Notes: a model not told the origin generated them from the letters alone. DNA of 64,000 nucleotides from Meghimatium bilineatum (GCA_034231615.1 CM067298.1:5022299-5086298), one strand, 5' to 3'. Positions 49,440 to 63,559 are shown, counted from the first letter of the stretch. A program made the numbers and translations.

Positions 49440-49640
49440 AAACTCTAGATTAGCATGAGGCAATACAGAGTAGAGAATACATTGTGCCTTGGATGTGATA
49501 TCTGCGCCTTAAGATCTGACATAACCGACGTGCTCTTACACGTCATTAAATATGACTTCTGTATCACTTTGAAAATGTATGGGATGGGATAGCCAAACAG
49601 AACTTCAAAATCTCCTTAGTCTTTTTTTTACGACTTGATT
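49440..49640 (-). mobile_element. SINE family C copy
   Basis: Reverse complement reads aagtcgtaaaaaaagactaa, then ggctatcccatcccataca and aaggcgcagatatcacatcc. It is homologous to 39580-39720. It is a diverged copy abutting a LINE fragment. Confidence 0.6.
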
Positions 49641-49890
49641 GGTAGGTAACAGTATTGTCAGTGTTATCAATGTTATGGCGACCTTCGACATGCAGCAATG
49701 GGTACTTTTTCTGCTCCTGCAAGTGGTGATGCTATCTGTAATAGATTATGGCCTCGACCTACTAACTTTGCCACAGACACAAGTCGATAGATTGGAAAAA
49801 GTTCAAAATGAGGCAATGAGAGCGGTACTGGGGTGTACTAGAGATACACCCATCTCTGCTATGAGATTTCTGCTTGAATTCCCCAGCATT
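49640..49890 (+). pseudogene. LINE L-C, thumb-region fragment
   Basis: It reads LTLPQTQVDRLEKVQNEAMR, then AVLGCTRDTPISAMRFLLEF. It aligns with LSQTQIERLDRVQNAAMRII and LGCTRDTSTRAIRYLLD of the L-C element at 28246-30178. It is cut at both ends. Confidence 0.8.
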
Positions 49891-50195
49891 AGAGAAAGTT
49901 TTGGTGACTTGCCAAGAAAACCTTGGTCACTTCTCAAGAAAGTTTTAGTCACTACCAAAAATAATCTTGGTGACTTTCCAAAAATCTCTTGGTAACTTCT
50001 CAAGAAAGCCTTGGTCACTTCCAAAAACGAGTCTTGGTTTCTTGTGAAATAAATTTTGGTGACATGTCAATATAGTCTTGGCAACTTTCGTAGAAAGTCT
50101 TGGTCACTTGCCAAGGTAGTCTCGGTGGCCTTTCAAGAACGTTTTGCTCACTTGCCGTGATAGTCTTTGTGATTGACTTGCCAAGAAAGTTCATG
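49890..50195. repeat. Degenerate repeat around cttggtcacttgccaagaaa
   Basis: About eight to ten irregular units of 35-45 bp with the core cttggt.actt..caagaaa. It starts inside the L-C fragment. Confidence 0.7.
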
Positions 50196-50399
50196 TCCTC
50201 TGTTTTAAGACCAGGTAGGCCATTGTAAAAATGTCATAACATTGGGTCAAAAAAGGTTGTGAATCACTTCAGAGTATGTACCAAAACATAATCATATTTC
50301 TGACAACCATTAAACGACTCTAAAATGTTTCATATATCGAAAGAAACATTATTCGTGTCCTCGGAATTAAAGATTTTGTTTACGAAGGAAACATCCACA

Positions 50400-50500
50400 C
50401 TGATCCACACTTACATGATTTAGATCCGCACTCATCCGCACTTACATGATTTAGATACGCATTCATCCGCACTTACATGATTTAGATCCGCACTCATTGA
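50400..50500. repeat. 31-bp tandem repeat, 3 copies
   Basis: Units contain cttacatgatttagatccgc, then actcatccga, 31 bp apart. Confidence 0.85.
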
Positions 50501-50649
50501 TTTTCCCTGTAACAGTTCAGGTGAACTGATACGTTTACGATATTGGACATTAAACACGATACCCAATCTGTGTGTGTCATATTCTTTTAATGAAAAAACG
50601 TAAATGATTTTTAATCATATTGTATCTCTGAGTAGCAGTAGTTAAGTGG

Positions 50650-50860
50650 TTAATATCATCATAATCTTGTTAATATCATATACAAACTTGTTAATATCAT
50701 TATAATCTTGTTAATATCATCCAAATCTTGTTAATATAAGAATCGTGTTAATATCCAAGTCTTGTTAATTTTCTCAGAATCTTGTTAATATCACCCAAAC
50801 CTTGTTAATATCATTAGAATCATGTTAACAAAATTCAAATCTTGTTAACTTCAAACACTT
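50650..50860. repeat. About 19-bp degenerate repeat, about 10 copies
   Basis: Units around aatcttgttaatatcat with variable spacers. It is strongly diverged. Confidence 0.8.
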
Positions 50861-50951
50861 CCATGTGAACAACAAACATAAAATTTGAAAACAATGTCCA
50901 GTTGAAAATAAAAATCAGCAGAAAATAAAATGCATCTTCTTTTCAAACCAT

Positions 50952-51505
50952 TTAGAGATAGTGAGCCGCTCTTGTACTGAGAGATGTTATAGATAGTGAG
51001 CCGCTCTTGTACTGAGAGATGTTATAGATAGTAAGCCGCTCTTGTACTGAGAGATGTTATAGATAGTGAGCCCCTCTTGTACTGAGAGATGTTATAGATA
51101 GTGAACCGCTCTTGTACTGAGAGATGTTATAGATAGTGAGCCCCTCTTGTACTGAGAGATGTTATAGATAGTGAGCCCCTCTTGTACTGAGAGATGTTAT
51201 AGATAGTGAGCCCCTCTTGTACTGAGAGATGTTATAGATAGTGAGCCCCTCTTGTACTGAGAGATGTTATAGATAGTGAGCCCCTCTTGTACTGAGAGAT
51301 GTTATAGATAGTGAGCCCCTCTTGTACTGAGAGATGTTATAGATAGTGAGCCCCTCTTGTACTGAGATGTTATAGATAGTGAGCCCCTCTTGTACTGAGT
51401 GATGTTATAGTTAGTGAGCCCCTCTTGTACTGAGTGATGTTATAGTTAGTGAGCCCCTCTTGTACTGAGTGATGTTATAGATAGTGAGCCCCTCTTGTAC
51501 TGAGT
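50952..51505. repeat. 35-bp tandem repeat, about 16 copies
   Basis: The unit is agatagtgagcccctcttgt, then actgagagatgttat. Early copies have gccgctc and later ones gcccctc. Late copies have gagtgatg. Confidence 0.95.
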
Positions 51506-52010
51506 ATCATCACCATGTAACATATTCTTTCCAGAATGTGGTTTTCCTTATGGATACTTTGAACACTTCGCGATGTGGGGGGAGTTGAACAGTCGCAGAT
51601 AGACATTGGGCACAATCTGATATATCACTGTACCGTCGTCGTCTTGGGTGCCCTCTTCTCCTGTGTTCAGTAAATCTACCTTCAGCTATTAATCTTTTCA
51701 TGCTGTTATGTCTCTTTATATTACAAAACAAAACACAGCTTTCTTGTTATGATGTTGTTAAGGAGCCATCCCTCTTCGACATTTATTGATATTAACACTT
51801 CTTGATTTGTCTTTTTAGCTGTCCATGGTATACGTAATATTTTTCTGTAGCATCTCATTTCGAAAGCAGCTATTCTCTGTGCTATTGTTTTATTTAATGT
51901 ACATGCCTCATAACCGTATATTGCCACTGGAAATAAGCATGTTCTGATCACACATAGTTTGTCTATGCTGATGAAGTTCCAGAAGTATGGTGGACACATA
52001 CGTCGGTCAT
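51505..52010 (-). pseudogene. LINE RT thumb and C-terminal fragment
   Basis: The minus frame reads VIRTCLFPVAIYGYEACTLN, then AAFEMRCYRKILRIPWTAKK. Next is NIKRHNSMKRLIAEGRF with RRRGHPRRRR. This is a standard LINE RT C-terminal region, frameshifted between the two parts. The upstream 35-bp array abuts its 3' end. Confidence 0.8.
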
Positions 52011-52180
52011 CGCCAAGGAATAAGGTTTTGAAAGTGAGAATCGTTCAGATAACGACGTAGATCTTCTGAGGGGCAGTTGTTAATTATAGGTCTCGAACCA
52101 GTTCGTATTTAGAGGGAAATGTTTAATTCCTTCACGTCTAGGTAATGAATAAACATCTGGACCTGGGCTAAAAGTTGAAA

Positions 52181-52493
52181 GATACCATATCTACTGATTC
52201 GATCTATCGATGAATGTTTCCTAACATTTAGAAATGAATTGAACGGCAGATTTCGTATCGAATGAAACAACTATGCAAGTAAATGAGAGTTTCAAACTAA
52301 AGATTTCATATCTACTGATTCGATTTATCGGTGAATTTTTCCTACCATTTAGAAATGAATTGAACCGCAGATACCATATCTACTGATTCGATCTATCGAT
52401 GAATGTTTCCTAACATTTAGAACTGAATTGAACGGCAGATTTCGTATCGAATGAAACAACTATGCAAGTAAATGAGAGTTTCAAACTAAAGTT
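52181..52493. repeat. Compound duplication, three copies of 70-122 bp
   Basis: Units beginning ccatatctactgattcgat at 52185, 52308 and 52375. The first and third are nearly identical over about 120 bp. The second is shorter and more diverged. Confidence 0.85.
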
Positions 52494-52522
52494 AAGAGGT
52501 AGATGTATAACAATGTGTGAAG

Positions 52523-52820
52523 GATTTATTTGATCGGGCGATGTCCACGTAGAAATTATAATTTATTTGATCGGGCTGTGTCCACACAGAAATTATAATT
52601 TATTTGATCGGGCTGTGTCCACACAGAAATTATAATTCATTTGATCGGGCGATGTCCACACAGAAATTATAATTCATTTGATCGGGCGATGTCCACACAG
52701 AAATTATAATTTATTTGATCGGGCTGTGTCCACACAGAAATTATAATTTATTTGATCGGGCGATGTCCACACAGAAATTATAATTTATTTGATCGGGCGA
52801 TGTCCACACAGAAATTATAT
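52523..52820. repeat. 37-bp tandem repeat, 8 copies
   Basis: The unit is tttatttgatcgggcgatgt, then ccacacagaaattataa. gCGAtg and gCTGtg versions are mixed. 52821-53280 shows no supported feature. Confidence 0.95.
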
Positions 52821-53280
52821 CGTAGAAGACCATTAGCTATAGCGCGTGCATCAATAGTTGAGCACCGATATTGTCTATTATTTCCGTAATACTGAGCGTT
52901 TATGCTACATATTTTGCATGAGTGTATTATTTCATAACCAAGTTAAAGATTTATGATTAATTGTTACCTAGATTGAATGAATTTATTGCATCAGTCACTA
53001 CAAATGTCATCTTTATGGAAGCAATATTTGTTTATTGATTGTCATAAAGATAGACGGGTTTACCATGCAATTTAAATAAAAGATAAACGGCAGTTTGCTC
53101 AAAGGTGTCATATTTCACGTCATATTCGACGTGTTTTTATTGTGATGTATTCAACATATCATGTTTGTGTAAATTATTACAAGGTATTATCAGGCATCAT
53201 TTACAACTATAATATAACCATGTCTTAGAAAGTTAAATTCGTTTCAATGAAAAGTATAGCTATTAGATTGTACACATATT

Positions 53281-55302
<2,022 letters not shown>

Positions 55303-55725
55303 GTCATTCAACTTCTGCCGCTAAGCATCGTGAAGAGGATAGTTGGAGGCTGCCTTCGTTCATGCGAGTCGCCTTGACCATGAGCAACAAGTAAGGTTTC
55401 TTAGATTGTTTGCACCCATATAGTTTTTGATCTTCATTGTGTCTTGTAGCCCGATTATCTAATGTGGTATGCACGAAGGTCTTGTGTCGTTACTTCCATG
55501 TTCATTATGTGGCAAAACCACCTGATTTTCTATCTTTCGATGTAGTCTTGACTTAAGATGAACTTTATTTCTTTCCTATATTTTCGTTTCTCCGTCGGTC
55601 TATTCTGGTGACAATTACAGCTCTCCTCAAATATCTCAATTGATTCACTGTTATCTTTTTTCACTAATGTCTTTATCGAGAGCCATGTTTGACATTAGTA
55701 ACACAAAACGTGTATATAATACTCT
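55303..55725 (-). pseudogene. LINE family L-B, C-terminal fragment
   Basis: Reverse complement frames include CQTWLSIKTL, then RKYRKEIKFIL and KIRWFCHIMNMEVTTQDLRA. They follow the L-B order but are heavily broken. It abuts the (TCTA)n array. 55726-56049 shows nothing else. Confidence 0.55.
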
Positions 55726-56049
55726 CTAAAATATAAATACTCTCTTCCTGCTAGTGAAAACACAAATTAATCTGAGTTTTATTAATATTCAGTATATTTT
55801 TATGATTGCTAATCAAGTGGTCTATGGTCTCATACCCGTTGACACAACACACTTTTATACATCAGGTTTATTATTTCTATAAAAATGAACAATTCTGTCT
55901 ACGACTTGCGTTAAATTTGATTGAATATCGAGAGGTTAATGTGTTAACTTGAACTTAACTATTTTTTAAATTAATCTTGTACTTTGGTACTTTCCAAATA
56001 GACTTTCTAATTTCATTATTTTATTTATACTTGTCAAGATAGACAATTG

Positions 56050-56392
56050 TGTTTTATAGAATGTGTGATTTAATTCCGTTATTGTTTTATAGAATGTGTG
56101 ATTTAATTCCGTTATGAGTTTTATAGAATGTGTGATTTAATTCCGTTATGAGTTTTATAGAATGTGTGATTTAATTCCGTTATTAGTTTTATAGAATGTG
56201 TGATTTAATTCTGTTATGAGTTTTATAGAATGTGTGATTTAATTCCGTTATGAGTTTTATAGAATGTGTGATTTAATTCCATTATGAGTTTTATAGAATG
56301 TGTGTTTTAATTCCGTTATGAGTTTTATAGAATGTGTGATTTAATTCCGTTATGAGTTTTATAGAATGTGTGATTTAATTCCGTTATGAGGT
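56050..56392. repeat. 33/34-bp tandem repeat, about 10 copies
   Basis: The unit contains ttttatagaatgtgtgattt, then aattccgttatgag. The first copies are 33 bp and the rest 34 bp. 56393-56999 shows no supported feature. Confidence 0.95.
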
Positions 56393-56999
56393 CCGTGTAT
56401 AATATCAGCAATGACAGTATACCATATAAGACGTGCTAGCTAATGAGAAATAATTCCTTCTTAAAGCCTCATTTGAATATTCCCGTGATTTTCATTGGCC
56501 ACTAGAATATAATTTGCGTGACAGTCAAGTAAAATTGAAGAGAAACAGCCAACTGAGTTATTTTAGAAGACTGTTTTCACCATAGGCAATATATCACCAA
56601 GAGTCACGGATCAGAACTGTTTATGAAACCGTTAAACCGTGACCAACTACAGTATAGAAGACCTAAGCACATAATTAATTAGGACTTAATTCGTTATGTT
56701 TTTGCTTAATGTCGAGATTTCTGTTGTTCACTATTTATATACTTGGCTATATTTGACATACAACTCCAAGTATAAAATTAGTTACCGACGGAGTCACGTC
56801 AAAAAATTTAACAAAGCCATGAATGAAGGTATAATTATTTCTGTGCAGCGGTCTTTTAATGCAGGCGATCATGGTTATATACATGTTCCAGGGGTGTAGA
56901 GATTGGTGTATCACTCACGTGTGTTGTCATATGCCGTATCGTCTCTTGAAAACTATGTTTTCACATCAGAGACTGTCTGTAATGGTTAGAAATCATTCT

Positions 57000-57480
57000 A
57001 TTTCTTCTTTCTGTCCTCATGTACCTTTCGGTGTTGAGGGGAGAGTGAGTGTACGGTCTTTTGCCCTTCTATTTGCCTCCTCTGCTGTTATATTTCCGAG
57101 TGTCTCTAATACACTATCTATCCACCTTTTACGAGGGCGTCCAATAGGTCTCCTGTTTTCGTATCGTTTGTTAAGTGTTTTTTGGATAATACTTTGCTCT
57201 TTCTGTCTGATTATGTGGCCGTACCATTTAACTTGTTGTTTCTGTATGTATTCTATTGTTGGTTTGATCCCTAATTGTTTCCTTAGTGCTTCATTACTGA
57301 TTTTGTCTCTCAAGCTAACTCCAATCATACGTCTCACACATTTCATTTCAGTGGTGTTAATCTTATGTATTGTTCTAGAATCGAATGTCCACGTTTGACA
57401 CTGATAACACAATGTTGGTTAGAAAATGGTGTTGAAAAGCGCTTTCTTTGTTTCTAGTGTAATATCTTTGTTTCTTAGTA
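57000..57480 (-). pseudogene. LINE family L-B, best-preserved C-terminal fragment
   Basis: An open minus-strand frame of 131 codons reads MCYQCQTWTFDSRTIHKINT, then TEMKCVRRMIGVSLRDKISN, YIQKQQVKWYGHIIRQKEQS, RRPIGRPRKRWIDSVLETLG and ends LPSTPKGT. It is intact over this region. The catalytic RT domain is absent, so the copy is 5'-truncated. It is almost identical at its C-terminus to 36222-36592. Confidence 0.85.
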
Positions 57481-57825
57481 AAGGTGTTAATTGACCAATG
57501 ATCTGACAGGCCTTATTACATCTTGCGTTTATGTTTGCTTCTTGTTTGTTGTCATATCTCAATGTGCTGCCCAGATATTTGAATAATATATAATCATTAT
57601 ATTCTTGTAAATAATTGAGACGAAATTGTTTATTGTATATCTATGAATGGAAATAATTGAAATAAAACTTGTTTTTTTTTTCATCTGTGATGTAAGTAAT
57701 TCATGTTGATAGTTATTTTTTCATGTATGTATGTAATTAAGTGATACAAAACAGTTAATTCTTCATTTAGTATGTACATTGGTTGATATAGAACTATTAT
57801 TTGTTCATGTATATATGTGTAAAAT

Positions 57826-58087
57826 GGGAGCCACGTAGTGCCGTGGTTAGCGCACTGGCTTCGCATATGAATGGTGCTGGGTTCATTCCCCAGTTGAGGC
57901 GGGAATTTTTTTTCAAATGACAACGGTTCCCAGGTCGACCCAGCCTTAAATGGTTACCGGATAGTAAAGACTGCGAGGGAGAGGAGATGGCTACCGCCCT
58001 CATTTGCAGAGCCTCTGAAATGTGAGATCGCTAACATCTCACACCCTTACGGCATTAATAAATGCTATGGGTTACTTAATTTTTTTA
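57826..58087 (+). mobile_element. SINE family A, full-length copy
   Basis: The head gagccacgtagtgccgtggt, then tagcgcactggc (A box), is followed by tgctgggttcattccccagt (B box) near 57875-57892. The body holds gtaaagactgcgagggagag, and the end is a T-rich stretch. The flanks tatatgtgtaaaa (57813) and tatatgtaaataaa (58086) may be a slightly diverged target duplication. Confidence 0.88.
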
Positions 58088-58199
58088 TATGTAAATAAAG
58101 TTGAAACAAGCCTGTTGTTTGTTTATCTATGAATGTTTTGGTTTCAAACTTAACATCAATAATCCAATACAGAAACATGGATAAATTATTAATAAAATA

Positions 58200-58295
58200 A
58201 AAGTCATGTAGCACACTGGATTTGAACCAGGTCCATTCAGATGGCACCCAGTCGCCTCGCAACTTGAATCAACACGTTTCCTATCTTCGAATACA
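58200..58295 (-). mobile_element. SINE family B, tRNA-like head
   Basis: The plus-strand blocks gatttgaaccaggtccattc and gtcgcctcgcaacttgaatc match those of other B copies. Reverse complement gives a B box, ggttcaaatcc. 58296-58629 shows only chance frames. Confidence 0.6.
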
Positions 58296-58629
58296 TCGTG
58301 TGGGTCTGAGTGTTGGGCTCACTGATAGCGTGGGTATGACTGTTGAAGTTGCTAGTTCAGTGTCTCCCGTCTGGGCGGACATAGTTCAATTTCTGGCTGA
58401 TGTATTAGTTTTAAAAAAATGTTTTTTAACCGCATCTGAAGGTGTGGTAAAGGAATGTGACAGGAAAACAAGACAGTACTACCTTGCTAGCTCACAGATA
58501 TGTTGCAAGAGATGATTAAGGAGACGAGTGTGGTTTCTTCCGTAATTCCATACTCTTCCCTGATATTTACTGTGATAAAACCTGCCTAAAATCCTTTTTT
58601 GGACTGATGGGAGTGAATCTTAGTGAAAG

Positions 58630-58800
58630 CGCATACCTGGACTGCTCGAGTGAAACATGCTGAAGGTGCAAGCTTTTACTGCTCAAATAAAACCTAATGA
58701 AGACCCATTCCTGGACTGCTCGAGTGGAACATGCTGAAGGCGCAAGCTTGTACTGCTCAAATAAAACCTGATGAAGGCCCATTCCTGGACTGCTCGAGTG
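58630..58800. repeat. 74-bp tandem repeat, about 2.3 copies
   Basis: cctggactgctcgagtg occurs at 58636, 58710 and 58784, with acatgctgaaggtgcaagct in between. Confidence 0.9.
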
Positions 58801-58999
58801 ATTGAAAATAAAAGAAAGGAACTCTCATGATGAGGCACGCCCCTGTCAATCTCGAATGTTATATATATTGCATTCTGTCAGAGCCGCGTCCATAAGAAAA
58901 TAATAGAGGTCGTGGTTCGAACCAGAGCCTACGAATAATATTATTTTAGAGTTTTGCTACTAGCAATAATACTAGAATAAGTATTATATATATATATAT

Positions 59000-59328
59000 A
59001 TAATGATGCAACAGCTATGGTAGTCTGAATTATTGATTGTGACCAATAAAAATATAACTAAGCATATTATGCCATCCTACCTGATATTACATCAGCTTTG
59101 TGTGTAAATGTATTATCTCTGATTAAATTTCGTTATTAGTATTACATTTTCTCTCCTTAAAAATGTCTTTGTTAGAAATGCCCATGACATATATCAACAA
59201 TGCGAAAAATGTCCGTTACATATTTGGCGAAGTGACCTTTTTATCGTAAAGACGGAATATGTCTAAAGTTATTAAGAAAGCGTACAACTTGTATTGTACT
59301 TGTATTATGGCTGCAGGATAGGAGATCA
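59000..59328 (+). repeat. Interspersed repeat E, uninterrupted copy
   Basis: It starts gatgcaacagctatggtagt and ends ggctgcaggataggagatc. It matches 27775-28003 plus 31827-32045 in one piece, without the LINE L-C, its CTAA array or the SINE B. The family is unidentified and no coding is seen. Confidence 0.75.
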
Positions 59329-60670
59329 AGATAAGAGTTGGGCACCACACATGTGCTGCAATATGGAGCCCTTAAATTCTTGTTGGACTGCGACAAGAGA
59401 CACCTGACCGATCGACTACAAGAAGCAAGCACAGAGAGCTCGAACAGAGACTGAATGATGATGGTTGGGGTTCAAATGTTCCTTTTAGATACATATGTGA
59501 ACTTTAAATATTTTTTTTAATTCGTTATAACATTTTATGGTGTAATATCACTTATTTTAATGTGTAATAACACGTTTTATAATGCTAAATAACAACTGTT
59601 TACCAAAGAGATTAAACAAGTATACATGAAATTTGAATTGTTGAAATTTAAATTCATTATTTGAAAAAAAAAAACAGAGCCAACTGGGAATTTCATTATA
59701 TTTGAAATCAGCGTTGCCAAAATCAATAAGAATTGTTGTATTAAAAGTCTGGTACAAACTATTTAAAAAATGAGTTGACTAGTGTAATCTACATTTCATA
59801 ATTTCCGTCAGATGTTGCTCTTATGTAATCGTAAACACAATTTGATGGCGTCAGTGACCAAACTTCCAAATCATTTTGTTTCGTTCTAACACTACAATTA
59901 AATGTGGTCAGTGTTCGGTTTTTTTTTGGCAGAATTGAGTTCGAATGGGCAGGGTACGTAAATTGTGTCAGCGTATCGTGCTATTTTGTAAGTTATAACT
60001 AATTTAGTTCATATTTTCCCTCCAGTCCAATAAGTATCGTTGCGTTATTATATGCAGTTGGTGTTTCTAAGATAGTGGAAGGGGTTCAATATAATAAGTA
60101 CATATTAATTTTACGTAGTAGAATACTTAATTCGCATAACCAGAATACTTCACCGATACGAGTAACGTAGTACACAGTGAAGAGAAAAAATTTAAGTCGA
60201 GTGGATACAGTGGCACAACTTTTAATTGACAAGTAATTGATTCGTCGCAGACACACACAGTACCGTTCAACGATAAACAAGCATGAAAGCAATGTTTCCA
60301 CTTTAGTTTATTCTGTGTATGGATCTATATTTAAACTCTATAGAAATATCAATTGTTAATGTATACTCTGTAATCCTCAGAAACGTGTGTAGTTGAGTAA
60401 CTCAGGAACTCCAAAACTAGCTTCTTGACAGAAGTTTCTTATTTAAAGAAAGTGAAATGCCATGTGACTTATGTAACAAAGAAAGTAGAATCTGTCATTT
60501 TTTAAATATATATCCCAAACTATGTTGTATCGAAAATAAACCGAGAGGTGAACATTCAACATGATGAAACCACCGACTGCAATCTGGGTGACAGCTCTCC
60601 ATGACAAAAATACAATCCACGACAAAAATACATGACATCTCTTAAAAATAATATATACTAATAAATAAAA
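59329..60670. other. No gene recognised
   Basis: AT-rich unique sequence with short chance frames only. Confidence 0.5.
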
Positions 60671-60673
60671 GTA

Positions 60674-60755
<82 letters not shown>

Positions 60756-60905
60756 ACACATATTGTGACCTCATGATTTACATTCGATATAAACTAACAA
60801 CCTGTACTGTGACTTGATTTAATTTCAATATAAAATAATGTATTGTGACCAGCTGATTTACTTTCAATATAAAATAACAGATTGTATTATGACCTGCTGA
60901 CTTAC
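60671..60905. repeat. (TA)n microsatellite and about 46-bp repeats
   Basis: (TA)n at 60676-60750 is followed by three to four diverged units around ttcaatataaaataa and tgtgacc. 60906-61264 shows nothing else. Confidence 0.85.
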
Positions 60906-61264
60906 TTGTAATGTCACAAGTGGAACATCGGTTTTTTCTGAATAATGTTTTCCTCCAATAGGATTAATATTTGGTGACTTCCGTTTGCTATATTAGCGAT
61001 CGTGGAGGTAGTGGTTGCAGAAATTTTCCCGTAACCCAGCACCGATATATTTTTAATGGTTAAAATAATCTTGGATATTTTACTGGCAACGGTCACTGAA
61101 CTGTGACTCCTATTTTTTTCCAAAACATTGTTAAAGATCCTTTATGTATTGTCCATATCATCCATTGTCGACCAGAGCCTGCTGTCGTGAAAGCTATCTT
61201 GTCAATGCATGCTTTACTTCCTTACCTAAATACATTTCTGACGCTTTTATGAGATAACCTTTCT

Positions 61265-61545
61265 TTGTGACATTTTTTCAACGTAACCATATTTTAGGAC
61301 AATTCTGTCCATTTAGAACAATATTTCTTCGTGGCCTCTATTGTGACAATTTTTCCTCGTAGCCCCTATTGTGACAGTTTTTCCTCGTGGGTCCTATTCT
61401 GCAATTTTTCCCGTAGCCCCTATTGTGCGAATGTTCCCCTTGATTCTTATTGTGACAATTTATCCCGTAACCCATATTGTTACCATTTTCCCCCATGGCC
61501 CTATTTTAACAACTCTTCCCCTTGGCCCTTGAGACAGTTTTATTT
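61265..61545. repeat. 28-bp degenerate tandem repeat, about 9 copies
   Basis: Units around cctattgtgacaatttttcc, then tcgtagc, with many changes. Confidence 0.85.
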
Positions 61546-61639
61546 CTGTCCCCTTCATTGGACTAAGAAAAAAAGTCATTGACTTTCTGTACGGTTCTAC
61601 CATGTTTCACAATGTGTAATGACTTATCGTAGGCTAATA

Positions 61640-61830
61640 AACATATGTTATCGCAGTACTTGTCATCCTGTGGACTCCCTGGTCTACCACGCCCCCAGAT
61701 TTAAATATGTCTCCGTCCATCCCAAGCAAGTCTATATGGTCCACATTGAGACATATAATCCCGCTGAGAACCGCTTCCTTGATCGTAACCAAACAAAATT
61801 GGCTGCGTTTTCAGAACTTTTAATTATACA
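61640..61830 (+). other. GC-richer open stretch, unknown
   Basis: A plus-strand frame reads HPVDSLVYHAPRFKYVSVHP, then KQVYMVHIETYNPAENRFLD. Composition and third positions look more coding-like than the surroundings, and an acceptor-like tatcgcag lies at 61647-61654. I do not recognise the product and see no partner exon, so it may be a lone exon or transposon remnant. Confidence 0.25.
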
Positions 61831-61927
61831 TTACGGTATGTTTATTATCATTATAGTTTCGGTATGTTTATTAGCAATATAAATCCTATTCTCAACAAGG
61901 GCAGTGCGTTCAATACTTTTATTAGTT

Positions 61928-62228
61928 TAGCGTGTAAAATCACATGTTAGTATCTTGATGTTTAAACTACGAGTGTTTTAGTGTGTAAAATTATATTTTA
62001 GTATATTGATGTTTTATCATTGCCTTTGGTTAGTGTATAAAATTACATTTTAGTATCTTCGATGTTTCATCATTGAGCTTTGTTCCTTTGTAAAATCACA
62101 TGTTAGTATCTTTATCTTTCATTGATGAGCTTTGTAAGTGTATAAAATCACATGTTAGTATCTTGATGCTATATCGTTGAGCCATGTAAATGTGCTATCA
62201 CATGTTAATATTTTGATGTTATATCATT
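61928..62228. repeat. About 53-bp degenerate tandem repeat, about 6 copies
   Basis: Units around gtgtaaaatcacatgttagt, then atcttgatgttt. 62229-62499 shows nothing else. Confidence 0.85.
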
Positions 62229-62499
62229 AATTAGTAATAGAAATTTAATAGCAAAATACATATTTTTCAGTAGGTGTTATGAAGTAATCTGTGGCTGTGT
62301 TAGCTCGTCTCTGTAGCAACTTGTCTGAAGTTTGACTGTGGAAGAGATAAGCAATGTTTTGTTATTTTAAACTTAATTTGTTGTATCTACAGTAAAGAGA
62401 ACTAGAATAAGTAGCCAGTTTCGAATACATTGGTCCAATTTTAAGGAGCAGCGGGAAATACTATGAAAAAGTCAAACGGAGGTTGATCATTGAATCAAA

Positions 62500-62890
62500 T
62501 TGTTTTGTTTTTTCTGTCTATTGTCTAATGTCATTAACCCTAGAAATTGCGAACAACTTGCTTTAGCTTCCTATGTGCAGTGGCGTGATCTCTCTGAGCT
62601 TTCTTTCACACCCTGGAGTTCTGCTTTTACCTTAACGCAATACTTGTTGAAGAAGCCATTTACTCGGAGGGGATATGTTGGACGGGACGAGCTAATAGTT
62701 TACTTGGCTCATCCATTGTGCATCTTTTCTCCGACGAGGGGCTTTGCAGTCGATGAGCTATTCCTCACGTAGGAATCGTTAATTCCATAACAACCTCCGT
62801 GTCCCAAGAATTTCCTTTGTATCAGCCGTTTTTGGCAAAGGCGACAACCCAGGGTTGATACACTTTCCTCCATGAAGTGATGCTTCGCCA
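62500..62890. other. GC-richer block, unknown
   Basis: Open for 90 codons on the plus strand and 101 on the minus strand (62822-63127). Neither product is recognised. It could be transposon-derived. Confidence 0.25.
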
Positions 62891-62929
62891 TTGCATCAAC
62901 TTAACTGATACAAATGAAGCACACATATG

Positions 62930-63075
62930 GATGTACTGTAACAAAACAAGAAAACTAACTTTCATTAGAGCATACGTAATCCCATTTGCAATATATGGAC
63001 GTAAGTAGGACAATAACCAATAAGGTAGGAAAATAATGTAGCGCTTGAAACAAAATGTTAGAAGAATCACTTGGT
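62930..63075 (+). pseudogene. Possible LINE RT thumb fragment
   Basis: The frame TRKLTFIRAYVIPFAIYGRK resembles the 'K..L.+A.V.P...YG.E' block of LINE reverse transcriptases. NVRRITWLNN follows. It is short and weak. Confidence 0.35.
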
Positions 63076-63180
63076 TAAACAACACGGCTCTCCCTAGAAA
63101 ATGTAAACAGAACTGGCTAAACAACAAGGTTCGCTCTACAAAATGTAAAAGAAAACTTGCTGAACAACAAGGCTATCTAT
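63068..63180. repeat. About 47-bp tandem repeat, about 2.5 copies
   Basis: ctaaacaacaaggttcgctc and tgaacaacaaggctatct share the unit with aaaatgtaaa between them. Confidence 0.75.
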
Positions 63181-63280
63181 AGAATTAGTGATAAATACTA
63201 CATAAAGTACACAGGTTACTATTTAAACCCTGACTATCTCTGTACAAAAATAAATAAATAGCAATAAATAAAAGAACAAG

Positions 63281-63325
63281 GACTTCTTTCCACGTTCCGG
63301 TCCAACTGGGACCTTTCTCAAGAAA
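63281..63325 (-). repeat. Penelope-like terminal hairpin (degenerate)
   Basis: Reverse complement reads tgagaaaggtcccagttgga, then ccggaacgt. The GGTCC-cagtt-GGACC stem followed by GGAACG resembles the CTGA(A/T)GA-stem-GAAACG core known from ends of Penelope-like retroelements. The core has changes, so ribozyme activity is unlikely. 63326-63559 holds no other recognised feature. Confidence 0.45.
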
Positions 63326-63559
63326 CACATAAACATTGAACAAGAAACATAGAAATGTAAATGATTATTTGAAGACGTCCTGCCTACAACAAGACGGTCC
63401 AGATAACAAGAGACACGTTCAAGTACTTGTTGAATTAAGTTTACAACAGAATTACAATATTGTGTCCATATCAAAGAACATTCCAGCCTAGAGAAGACCA
63501 TAATGGAGGTGATGGTGTCAGGGCAATGAAATGGAAGTAAGCCACAAAGAAAATGGACA

